The notes below the pieces were generated by a model. It ran no database searches, was not told the origin of the DNA, and was given only the letters and a program-made list of their open reading frames with translations. Below are positions 16,029 to 24,097 of a stretch of DNA of 34,765 nt, one piece after another (the first letter of the stretch is position 1; the number at the start of each line of letters is the position of its first letter). Source of the stretch: Roseivirga echinicomitans (GTDB lineage: Bacteria > Bacteroidota > Bacteroidia > Cytophagales > Cyclobacteriaceae); the NCBI RefSeq assembly GCF_001592935.1, contig NZ_LRDB01000006.1:1-34765 (forward strand). Direction: 5' to 3'. Made by a program: the position numbers and the translations under genes.

Positions 16029-16662
16029 TTTTATAAATATTATCTGGTCTTTTTATTGTTTGGTCTTTAAATATGGTAATTGTAAACTCATAAGGCATAT
16101 ATGAGCAATCAAGGACGTATCTTTTTGATAATTTCTCTGATACGAATCTCAATAGCTCATTTATATTTTGATGATATGCACCCTCTTGAATAAAGTCAAC
16201 TTGGTCGGACATGAAATTCACGGACAAATAGACATTTGCTTTACTAAACAAACCTTCCAGTATTTCAAACACCAAATTTTTATGCTTTTCCAGGTCTTCA
16301 AAATAAGATATATTAAATACCCCAGAAATTAATACATAGTCAAAGCTCTTCTGTATTTCGGAATAATCTTGGATTAACTGAAAATCAGTATTTGGAAAGG
16401 TTATTTTATTTTGAACTATAAAACTGTCAACTACATCTACTCCATGATAGCTAAAATTCCCATCATGAGTCGCATTTAAGTAATCAAACATATGCCCCAA
16501 TCCACATCCAAAATCTAGAATTGAGAATTTCTTTTTTACAATTGACCTGGTTAAAGCATCAAATCTCTCTTTTTGTCTCCCTTTAGGCCAAAAGACTGAT
16601 TTTTCTGAATTACCGTATTTATCAAATGCCTCTTGGTATTGCTTTATTACGTTATCAATCAT
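16021..16662 (-). CDS. Class I SAM-dependent methyltransferase (small)
   Basis: This compact 213-residue methyltransferase has motif I ILDFGCGLGHM at 48-58, a ribose-binding acidic residue in YHGVDVVD and a motif IV-like stretch FDYVLISGVF. Length and simplicity fit an O- or N-methyltransferase acting on a small sugar or acyl substituent. It lies 6 bases after the asnB copy 2 stop and overlaps the FemAB-like start by 8 bases. Its substrate is unknown. Confidence 0.8.
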   Translation of the reverse strand: MIDNVIKQYQEAFDKYGNSEKSVFWPKGRQKERFDALTRSIVKKKFSILDFGCGLGHMFDYLNATHDGNFSYHGVDVVDSFIVQNKITFPNTDFQLIQDYSEIQKSFDYVLISGVFNISYFEDLEKHKNLVFEILEGLFSKANVYLSVNFMSDQVDFIQEGAYHQNINELLRFVSEKLSKRYVLDCSYMPYEFTITIFKDQTIKRPDNIYKNE

Positions 16663-16668
16663 GAATAA

Positions 16669-18567
16669 TTAATTCAAGCCTTCGGTCTCACCATTTAAGA
16701 AAATTCTGCACCACCATTCAAAATTCATAAATGACCAAATTAAAAGTCTATGGTTAATGTGTTGTTCATTATGCTCTTTGACTATCCTTTCTATATATTC
16801 TGGATTTATAAACTCATAAGAAACTGTTTTTTTCTTATCAAGTAGCAGCTCTTTTACATAGCCCATATTCTCACCCCTGTACCAACTTTCATCTGGTGCT
16901 GAGAACCCTTGCTTTTTACGGTCAAGAATCTTTTTAGGAATATAATCTTTCATTGCCTCTCTCAAAATCATCTTCCCATCATCAAAATTTCGATAACGTA
17001 ACTTCATATGAGCATTCTCATCTATCTTTTTAATCTCATTCGTTAGGTTACCAAGTTTGTATTTTACGGGAATTTTCTGAGCAAAATTTACCAAGTCATT
17101 GTCCATGAATGGAAACCTTTCTTCTAAACCACTTGCCATGGCCAGTTTATCCCCCACTAAAAACAAGCCTGGTAAAAATGTCTTCGCTTCGAAATACAGG
17201 GAATTTTGAATATGGGCTTCCGGACTATCGTACCTTAATGAATTATTAAAGGTGAATACCCTTTCAAAAACTGTCCGTGGCTCAGACATGTCCATTTGAG
17301 AAATCTTATCCTCTTGAAACAACGTGGTTTTTTCTCCATCAGGAACTAGTCGCTGCCAAAAGGAATAATATTGCTCAAAAAAATTCTCTTGACTAATAGA
17401 ATCAAAAATACGATAGTACCGCCAAGGGTAACCACCGAAAAGCTCATCTCCTCCAGTGCCCTGTAAGCATACCTTGACGAACTTTGATGCTAATCTTGAT
17501 ATGTAATAGTTTGGGTAAGACATACCTACCCTTAAATCTTCTAAATGGTATACTAATTTGGGTAAAGACCAACGCAAATCACCTGCATTCATTACTTGTT
17601 CGAAGTGCTCTGTCTTAAAGTGATTGGCCATCAACTCGGCATCTCTTCTTTCATCATAATTGGCCTCTACTCCTGTCACCTCACTCATGTCAAAACCACA
17701 AGTAAATGTTGACATTCTAGGGACGTATTTCGAAGCTATTGATGTTATTGTGCCCGAATCCATTCCTCCAGAAAGATAGCTCCCTACTGGAACGTCCGAA
17801 ACCATTTGCCTGGCCACAGCCTGTTCCATCAACCGCTCTGTTTCTAGCTTAGCCTCCTCAAAACTTATACCATTATCTGGCTTGGTAAAATCATAATCCC
17901 ACCAAGAGCGATGTTTTACACCTGTGGAGCTTCGCTCCATGGTAACAGTATTTGCCGGAGGAAGCATTGTTACGCCTTTGAATAAAGTTCGGAAAGTAAA
18001 TAAATTTTGGAACGTAAAATATTCATTCAAAGCACCTAAATCCACCTCCGTTTTATAATCAGGATGTTGTAATATGGCCTTAATCTCTGAGGCAAAAACC
18101 AATGTTTCTCCATTGAACCAATAGTACAGCGGCTTAATTCCAAAACGATCTCTAGATAGATACAGCTTCTTTTCTTGCTTATCCCAACAAGCAATGGCAA
18201 ACATGCCATTCAACTCCTCAACAAAGGAGATACCAAAGGCTGAAATGCCCTCAACAATCACTTCGGTATCTGAATTGGAATGAAAACTATGCCCTGCCGC
18301 CCTTAACTTTTGTCTTAACTCTAAATAATTATAGATACACCCATTAAAAACGAGTATGTACCTACCATCTCGAGATGGCATAGGTTGCGCTCCCTTCTCT
18401 GATGTATCTAAAATAGCGAGTCGTTTGTGTACAAGGCCGACATTCTCATCTATAAATATACCCTCTCCATCTGGACCTCGGTGGGCAATACTCTCACCCA
18501 TCTTCTTGAGCAGTTGGGTGGTAATGGGTTTATCATTGAGGTTAAAAACACCGGCTAATCCACACAT
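16669..18567 (-). CDS. Asparagine synthase-like glutamine amidotransferase (AsnB family), copy 2
   Basis: The 632-residue protein starts MCGLAGVF with the catalytic Cys2. It shows HRGPDGEG (29-36), the glutaminase strand FNGCIYNY (74-81), SDTEV (99-103), RDRFGIKPLYY (139-149) and the synthetase ATP loop SGGMDSG (266-272). Both domains are complete, but the family's NGE triplet reads Asn-Gly-Cys (75-77), replacing a glutamate thought to help bind glutamine. The sequence is clearly distinct from copy 1, so the two are not a recent duplication. It lies 3 bases after the aminotransferase gene. I favour amidation of a uronic acid or an acyl substituent over asparagine synthesis, by inference from context. 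Confidence 0.92.
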   Translation of the reverse strand: MCGLAGVFNLNDKPITTQLLKKMGESIAHRGPDGEGIFIDENVGLVHKRLAILDTSEKGAQPMPSRDGRYILVFNGCIYNYLELRQKLRAAGHSFHSNSDTEVIVEGISAFGISFVEELNGMFAIACWDKQEKKLYLSRDRFGIKPLYYWFNGETLVFASEIKAILQHPDYKTEVDLGALNEYFTFQNLFTFRTLFKGVTMLPPANTVTMERSSTGVKHRSWWDYDFTKPDNGISFEEAKLETERLMEQAVARQMVSDVPVGSYLSGGMDSGTITSIASKYVPRMSTFTCGFDMSEVTGVEANYDERRDAELMANHFKTEHFEQVMNAGDLRWSLPKLVYHLEDLRVGMSYPNYYISRLASKFVKVCLQGTGGDELFGGYPWRYYRIFDSISQENFFEQYYSFWQRLVPDGEKTTLFQEDKISQMDMSEPRTVFERVFTFNNSLRYDSPEAHIQNSLYFEAKTFLPGLFLVGDKLAMASGLEERFPFMDNDLVNFAQKIPVKYKLGNLTNEIKKIDENAHMKLRYRNFDDGKMILREAMKDYIPKKILDRKKQGFSAPDESWYRGENMGYVKELLLDKKKTVSYEFINPEYIERIVKEHNEQHINHRLLIWSFMNFEWWCRIFLNGETEGLN

Positions 18568-18570
18568 GCT

Positions 18571-19713
18571 TTAAAGAGATTTTAGAGTTTCGACAACATA
18601 TTCAAAATCCTCTAGCGTCATTCTGTTATGCAAAGGTATGGCCATCGAAAAATTATTTGAAGCTTGGGCTCCAGGAAAATCAGTAGGCTGAAGTCCATAT
18701 TTTTTGGAATAAAAGCCCAACATATGAACGGCATGCGTTCCTGGTCGAGTTGAAATGCCCATATCTAGTAGTTTCTGCATGATCTCATTTCTAGACATCG
18801 GTGATTTGCTTTCATCAACTATGGTAACATAACTCTGCCAACCGTGTTTGAAGTCTTGAGAATACACAGGAAGACTCAACCATTCAATTTCGGATAGCTC
18901 ATCTACATAATACTGCGCCCATTTTGCTCTTTCATCAATAAACTGATCTAGTTTACCAAGTTGTACACAGCCTAAAGCTCCTTGAAGGTCGGTCATTCTA
19001 TAATTATAGCCACAGACGTCAAAGTCAGGCAATATATAAGGTTGCGCACCATGATGCCTTTGTTCTTCAGAAACAGAAGCGCCATGATTTCTTAAGATTG
19101 AAAGTTTTTCAGCAAGCCTATCATCATTGGTGGTGATCATTCCACCTTCACCAGTCGTTACTGATTTTCTTGGGTGAAATGAAAAACAACCCATAATACC
19201 TAAGCCTCCAGCTGGCTGACCTTTATATGCAGCTCCTGCCGCACAAGCGCCATCTTCAATAATCGGGATACCCGGTGCAGCTAGCTTAATTGCATCCATA
19301 TCAACACAGAGACCAAAAAGATGCACCGCCATTATGGCCTTCGTCTTAGATGTGATCTTTGTTGATAATTGCGCTGGATCAAGGTTAAAAGTCTTAGTAT
19401 CAACATCACAAAAAACAACTTCAGCACCTTGGTGAAGCACAACGTTAGCCGTTGAAACCCAAGTAAATGCTGGAACAATCACTTCATCTCCAGGCCCTAT
19501 ATCCAAAGCGACCAACGCTAGATGTAGCGCAGTAGTGGCACTAGTTACTGCTATGGCATGTTTGACCTTATGCCTCTCAGCAAACATTACTTCAAATTCC
19601 CTAACTTTAGGGCCAGAGGTTAACCAACCTGACATAATTGGTACCTTAACAGCTTCCCATTCTTCAAGTCCAGTGCTAGGCAAAGAAATGGGGATATTTC
19701 TCTTTTCACTCAT
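18571..19713 (-). CDS. DegT/DnrJ/EryC1/StrS sugar aminotransferase
   Basis: I start this gene at the ATG at 19711-19713 (380 residues, MSEKRNIPISLPS). A longer frame reaching 19806 would run back into the ABC ATPase gene, and its extra 31 residues do not resemble the family. TSATTAL binds the PLP phosphate, EDGACAAGA stacks on the ring, and FSFHPRKSVTTGEGG holds the Schiff-base lysine (Lys183 from this start). The enzyme puts an amino group onto a keto-sugar nucleotide using glutamate or glutamine. It resembles the ArnB/perosamine synthase side of the family more than WbpE does. No 4,6-dehydratase is evident in the window, so its keto substrate may come from elsewhere or from one of the SDRs. 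Its amine is a plausible target of the two formyltransferases. Confidence 0.9.
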   Translation of the reverse strand: MSEKRNIPISLPSTGLEEWEAVKVPIMSGWLTSGPKVREFEVMFAERHKVKHAIAVTSATTALHLALVALDIGPGDEVIVPAFTWVSTANVVLHQGAEVVFCDVDTKTFNLDPAQLSTKITSKTKAIMAVHLFGLCVDMDAIKLAAPGIPIIEDGACAAGAAYKGQPAGGLGIMGCFSFHPRKSVTTGEGGMITTNDDRLAEKLSILRNHGASVSEEQRHHGAQPYILPDFDVCGYNYRMTDLQGALGCVQLGKLDQFIDERAKWAQYYVDELSEIEWLSLPVYSQDFKHGWQSYVTIVDESKSPMSRNEIMQKLLDMGISTRPGTHAVHMLGFYSKKYGLQPTDFPGAQASNNFSMAIPLHNRMTLEDFEYVVETLKSL

Positions 19714-19723
19714 ATCAGAGTTA

Positions 19724-21010
19724 TTAAATTCGTTTTGTTTTCCAACTCGTTCGCGGTTTAAAATACCCATGTACTGTGGCCCAAGGATAGTCGAGGTCAT
19801 GATCAATTGAATCGCGAAGAATTCTTATTGTTCCAACAGACTCTACAGAATCAATATCAGATCCTGTATTGTACTTAGAAATAGTAAGGTTAAATGAATA
19901 CTCACCGGGCATCAATACTTCTTCGAGCGACACCTCAAACTCATATTTACCTTTTTCAAGAGAAATAGATTTATAATTTTCATTAGGTGCAGCCATTGTT
20001 ATGGTGTCTCCTAAAACATTTATAATATGAAGTCCAATTGATGCATCAGAAACATCCGTAAAAACCTCAATTTCAATTAATAAGGTAGGTTTTTCACCAA
20101 AAAAGAAATCCTCACAGCCTTGTTCATCTTTATATGGCAGGAAGCGTGTAAATCTTACTTCACCTGAGCCATGCAAGCTTATACCCTTAGGTATATAACC
20201 ATCGCCAGTTTTGGCCAGTGAATAGGCAGATAAATAAGTACTGATAGTATCTCCTGTTTCACCAAAACTATGCACTTTTCCCTTTTCCAAGAAAATAGTC
20301 TTTTTACAAAGGGCCTTAATAGTAGGCATATGATGGCTGACAAAAATAATCGTTCGTCCACCAGTATGTCCTAATTGGTTCATTTTACCAATACACTTTT
20401 TCTGGAAATCGGCATCACCTACTGCCAATACCTCATCTACGATAAGTATATCAGACTCCAAATGTGCAGCTACTGCAAAAGCCAGGCGTACGAACATTCC
20501 AGATGAATATCGTTTCACAGGTGTATCTATGTATCGCTCTACCCCTGAGAAATCTACGATTTCATCAAATTTCTTTTTAATCTCTTGATGGCGCATCCCA
20601 AGTATGGCACCATTGAGAAACACGTTTTCTCGGCCTGTTAACTCAGGGTGGAAGCCTGTGCCCACTTCCAATAAGCTGGCTACTTTTCCTTTTATTTTAA
20701 TATGTCCAGTGGTAGGATGAGTAACTTGAGAAAGAATTTTCAAGAGTGTACTCTTACCAGCACCATTACGCCCAATGATACCAACAGAATCACCTTGCTC
20801 AACTTGAGCTGAAATGTCTCTCAAACTCCAAACAACATTGCTACTTCCCTTCTTAGTTCGATCGTTTTCCTCTCCTATTTTCAGAAATGGATCTTCTTTT
20901 CCTCTCTTTAAAGCCCACCACCTGGATATATCATTAGAGAAAGACCCCGTATTAAAAACACCTAGTTGATAGGCTTTGGAAACATTTTCTATACTAATAG
21001 CTACACTCAT
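19724..21010 (-). CDS. wzt: Polysaccharide ABC exporter ATPase (Wzt-type) with C-terminal glycan-binding domain
   Basis: I take the start at 21008-21010 (428 residues, MSVAISIENVSKAY), 4 bases after the permease stop. The upstream extension overlaps that gene and reads as non-native. The ATPase shows Walker A GRNGAGKST (80-88), the signature YSSGM (168-172) and Walker B ILIVDEVLAVGD (from 187). The wide gap before Walker A is typical of Wzt/TagH exporters. Beyond about residue 285 lies a beta-rich domain starting near GSGEVRFTRFLP and containing GLHIINVLGD, matching the Wzt C-terminal domain that recognises the finished O-polysaccharide's end group. This implies an ABC-transporter export pathway whose substrate carries a specific terminal modification. 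Confidence 0.92.
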   Translation of the reverse strand: MSVAISIENVSKAYQLGVFNTGSFSNDISRWWALKRGKEDPFLKIGEENDRTKKGSSNVVWSLRDISAQVEQGDSVGIIGRNGAGKSTLLKILSQVTHPTTGHIKIKGKVASLLEVGTGFHPELTGRENVFLNGAILGMRHQEIKKKFDEIVDFSGVERYIDTPVKRYSSGMFVRLAFAVAAHLESDILIVDEVLAVGDADFQKKCIGKMNQLGHTGGRTIIFVSHHMPTIKALCKKTIFLEKGKVHSFGETGDTISTYLSAYSLAKTGDGYIPKGISLHGSGEVRFTRFLPYKDEQGCEDFFFGEKPTLLIEIEVFTDVSDASIGLHIINVLGDTITMAAPNENYKSISLEKGKYEFEVSLEEVLMPGEYSFNLTISKYNTGSDIDSVESVGTIRILRDSIDHDLDYPWATVHGYFKPRTSWKTKRI

Positions 21011-21014
21011 AAGG

Positions 21015-21860
21015 CTAAATTGTGTCAACAAATGTTTTCTCGTATTTATTAAAAGCGTAAACACCAACAAATAACATAATGACGGTTGCAATTATCATAT
21101 ACAGAATATTCATTGTTGAAAACGAGCCCGTCCCAAAAAATGCATGGCGAAATAATTCAATGGGAAAGGTCATTGGATTGAAAGAAACCATCAACTTGAA
21201 TTTACCTGAAATACTGGATAATGGAAAAACGACTGGTGCCAAGAATAATCCTAATTGTAAAATGTAACCCAATAACATAGAAAAATCTCTATACTTTGTA
21301 GCTATGGCTGCAACCAACAAACCTAAACCAACTGCCTGAAAAGAAACTATTATAATAAGGAACGGTACCAATAAAATAGCAGGAGTAAGACTAATTGTAT
21401 CTGATGTAAACAAGTAATATACAAAGATCAATATGAGCAATAATAATTGCACCCCTAATCTCAGCATACTCGAAAACACAATACTCAGAGGCATTATTAA
21501 ACGAGGAAAATATACTTTGCCAAACATCGCTGCATTCTCCAAAAGTACACCACTGCACTTTGTTACGGTCTCAGTGAAATAAGACCAGATCATTAATCCC
21601 GAAAGATAAAATAATACTGGAGGTACTCCATCGGTAGACAAGCCTGCCACCTTACCAAAAATAAAGAAATACACGATGGTCGCTACTATTGGTCTTATGA
21701 AAAACCAAATAGGGCCGAGAATTGTCTGTTTATAAAAGGCTACAAAATCCCTTCTTACCAATAACTTTAGGAGATCCCTATACTGCCAGATTTTCTTGAA
21801 ACTAGCACGCCCACGCTTATCATCGGCATCAATAACTAGATCCCACGTTTGTTCATTCAT
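21015..21860 (-). CDS. wzm: Polysaccharide ABC exporter permease (Wzm-type, ABC-2)
   Basis: The 281-residue membrane protein has about six hydrophobic segments: FFIRPIVATIVYFFIFG, a stretch around LFYLSGLMIWSYF, LLLLILIFVYYLF, ILLVPFLIIIVSF, LGYILQLGLFLAPVVF and ILYMIIATVIMLFVGVY. The amphipathic lead-in RDLLKLLVRRDF and the YKQTILGPIWF segment are typical of Wzm/TagG/KpsM permeases. It pairs with the ATPase gene 4 bases downstream and moves a lipid-linked polysaccharide across the inner membrane. The start follows the GalE-like SDR stop by 11 bases. Confidence 0.93.
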   Translation of the reverse strand: MNEQTWDLVIDADDKRGRASFKKIWQYRDLLKLLVRRDFVAFYKQTILGPIWFFIRPIVATIVYFFIFGKVAGLSTDGVPPVLFYLSGLMIWSYFTETVTKCSGVLLENAAMFGKVYFPRLIMPLSIVFSSMLRLGVQLLLLILIFVYYLFTSDTISLTPAILLVPFLIIIVSFQAVGLGLLVAAIATKYRDFSMLLGYILQLGLFLAPVVFPLSSISGKFKLMVSFNPMTFPIELFRHAFFGTGSFSTMNILYMIIATVIMLFVGVYAFNKYEKTFVDTI

Positions 21861-21871
21861 ACTAAAAATTC

Positions 21872-22855
21872 TTACTTTTTTTGATCAACACCAGTATCTA
21901 TTCTCCAATCAATAAGTTTCTTAAGGCCATCTCTTAATTCATATTTGTAGCGAAAGCCCAATTCTTCTTCTGCCTTTACGCGAGACCCGATTCTATTTTG
22001 AACTAAAGACCTTGCATCGTCAGCAGAATAGGGTTTGTATATCACCTTCAGTTCAGATTTTTTAAGATCGAGAATGGTGTCGCATAATTCTTTAATGGAT
22101 GTCTGAACCTCGGTGCCGACATTATACATTCCGAATTTAGTATCGCTTTTTAATGCATTTACGTTACATCTAGCAACGTCTTCAACATAAATAAAATCGT
22201 AAGCCTGACTTCCATCACCATTAATGACTGGTGATTCATTGGCCTCTATTTTGTTTAGCATAATTGGCACTACGCCTGTATATGCAGCTGTCTGATCCTG
22301 ATGCGGACCATAAACATTCATGTATCTTAGACCAATTACTTCTAGTCCATACCTATCATTGAACGCAGTACACATCGCTTCGCCAGCAATTTTCGAGGCT
22401 CCATAAAAATTTTTGTTATTAAAAGGGTGATCTTCAGTCATGGGTAATTCTACTGCATCACCATAAACTGAAGCAGAAGAAGACCATATTAATTTCTTAA
22501 TATTATTCTTAACACAAGCCTCTAGAATGTTAAAAGTACCCTCAATATTTACGTGAAAAGCAGTTCTTGGGAAATCCTTACAATGTAATAACCACATGGC
22601 TGCAAGGCTGATTACATAATCTTTACCTGCCATGGCTTCATTAAGGATATCAACCTCCCTTATATCACCCCCGATAGGAAAAATAGAGCACCTTGAATCC
22701 TTTAACTGCTCATCTAAATAACTTCTTTGTCCTCTAGCAAAATTGTCATAAACAAGAACCTCTGCTATATCTTCTTTAAGCAGTTCTGCTACTACAAAAC
22801 TGCCAATAAATCCTGCTCCACCAATAACCAGAATTTTTGAGCCTTTTAATTCCAT
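21872..22855 (-). CDS. NAD-dependent nucleotide-sugar epimerase/dehydratase (GalE-like SDR)
   Basis: The 327-residue protein has Rossmann motif GGAGFIG at 12-18, SSSASVYG at 125-132 and the catalytic YGASK at 151-155, an extended SDR of the UDP-sugar epimerase type. MNVYGPHQDQTAAYTG and the C-terminal INGDGSQAYDFIYVEDVAR stretch are the usual substrate-domain landmarks. It probably interconverts NDP-sugar C4 epimers, or acts as a dehydratase, for a polymer residue. The product cannot be named. It lies between the Wzz-like gene (65-base gap) and the ABC permease. Confidence 0.9.
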   Translation of the reverse strand: MELKGSKILVIGGAGFIGSFVVAELLKEDIAEVLVYDNFARGQRSYLDEQLKDSRCSIFPIGGDIREVDILNEAMAGKDYVISLAAMWLLHCKDFPRTAFHVNIEGTFNILEACVKNNIKKLIWSSSASVYGDAVELPMTEDHPFNNKNFYGASKIAGEAMCTAFNDRYGLEVIGLRYMNVYGPHQDQTAAYTGVVPIMLNKIEANESPVINGDGSQAYDFIYVEDVARCNVNALKSDTKFGMYNVGTEVQTSIKELCDTILDLKKSELKVIYKPYSADDARSLVQNRIGSRVKAEEELGFRYKYELRDGLKKLIDWRIDTGVDQKK

Positions 22856-22920
22856 ATGAAATTTATTATTTATTAATTTTTTGTACCAGTTGTAACATTA
22901 TTCAAATCAAAAAAACCAAG

Positions 22921-24096
22921 TCACTCCTTGTCAAGAGTTATTTCGTTTAATTTTTTTCTTAAAATTCCGAAAATCACCAAGCCCGTATAAGCCATAGCCC
23001 AAAGTATCCCAAAAACAATTCCAAAAATTACATACCGTATAACGGATGAGCTGTTAAAACTGCCAATCGGAGTTAAGGGCACATAAGCAGGTTCAAATAC
23101 ATTATAAAATGGAGTGTTCTCCAAAAGGTCAATCTTCATCATTTCAACTTTTGAAGCCAAGTCCGAATAAATACCAGAATATAAACTATAATTGGTTGAA
23201 AGGTTTTCCAAAGTGGTATTGGCCATTGATGTTCTACCACCATTATTCTGATCTTGAAATTTAGCCAGTGCCAATTGGCTTTCTATAAAATTAGTCTTTG
23301 CTGTATCTAATTGTTTTTTAGCCAACATAAGATCTCTCTGCTGTTTTCCCGTTCTAATTTCAATTGTCTGTTCAACTAGTTTTTCCAAAACAAGATTATT
23401 GAGCCTAGTGCTAAGTTTAGCCGTGGGCATTTCGGTTTCTATGGTAACCGGATTTACCCCTTCTATTTTCACTCTGCCCTTCAATTCCACCATTAAACCT
23501 ATCTGTTCCATTGTAAGAGTTCTCAACGTATCTGTCGGTATTTTAACAGAACTCGAGTCCATATTGGATGTTGTGTTTTCTTCTCTTACAAAAAGGTCAA
23601 AAAAACGATTGGGTAGATTCTTAATTTTAGACACTGCTGTTCCTATAACGCTAGTCTTAGGTTGAATACGTTGTAAATAATCTGATATTGGAAGGTAACC
23701 ACCGTGTCCCTCTGATAAAATTGGCTCATCCAACAAATTCAATAAAAATGGTCTACTCTCCATGATACCTGCGAATGATTCTATTCCTAATGAACTCGTA
23801 GTAGATGCCACTGGAGGCGCCATAAAAGCATCTAAGCTCAATGCCGCTTTAGGGGAGGGAGGAGCACCGCCTCCAGGGATAATGACAGATTTAGAAACGT
23901 AAAACTCCGAATAGTTATTGGCCTGTATAATTCCAATTATTAAAAAAACAAACCCAAAAACTACAACCCCTTTCCAGAAGGATAGCAGATACTTTATAAT
24001 ACCTAAAACTGAGATTTCCTCCGTTTCAATGGTCTTATGAATAAACTGATACTTTATACTCTGTTTATTCAGTCGAAACACATTCCTTAACTTCAT
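22921..24096 (-). CDS. Wzz-like polysaccharide co-polymerase/chain-length protein
   Basis: The 391-residue inner-membrane protein has a hydrophobic segment at about 42-59 (WKGVVVFGFVFLIIGII) and another at about 354-379 (YVIFGIVFGILWAMAYTGLVIF). Between them lies a periplasmic domain with a predicted helical stretch (QQRDLMLAKKQLDTAKTNF). The Pro-rich PLTPIGSF just before the second membrane segment is the Wzz landmark. There is no C-terminal tyrosine kinase domain. It pairs with the OPX gene 1 base upstream, as KpsE pairs with KpsD in ABC-dependent capsule systems, and would set chain length or couple the exporter to the outer-membrane channel. Confidence 0.85.
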   Translation of the reverse strand: MKLRNVFRLNKQSIKYQFIHKTIETEEISVLGIIKYLLSFWKGVVVFGFVFLIIGIIQANNYSEFYVSKSVIIPGGGAPPSPKAALSLDAFMAPPVASTTSSLGIESFAGIMESRPFLLNLLDEPILSEGHGGYLPISDYLQRIQPKTSVIGTAVSKIKNLPNRFFDLFVREENTTSNMDSSSVKIPTDTLRTLTMEQIGLMVELKGRVKIEGVNPVTIETEMPTAKLSTRLNNLVLEKLVEQTIEIRTGKQQRDLMLAKKQLDTAKTNFIESQLALAKFQDQNNGGRTSMANTTLENLSTNYSLYSGIYSDLASKVEMMKIDLLENTPFYNVFEPAYVPLTPIGSFNSSSVIRYVIFGIVFGILWAMAYTGLVIFGILRKKLNEITLDKE

Positions 24097-24097
24097 A

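Noticed and set aside
19714-19806. Longer N-terminus for the 18571 aminotransferase
   Set aside because: The extra 31 codons overlap the 3' end of the ABC ATPase gene and do not fit the family start; the ATG at 19713 lies neatly after that gene's stop.
21011-21091. Longer N-terminus for the Wzt ATPase
   Set aside because: It overlaps the permease 3' end and reads as an unrelated hydrophobic tail; MSVAISIENVSKAY is the normal family start.
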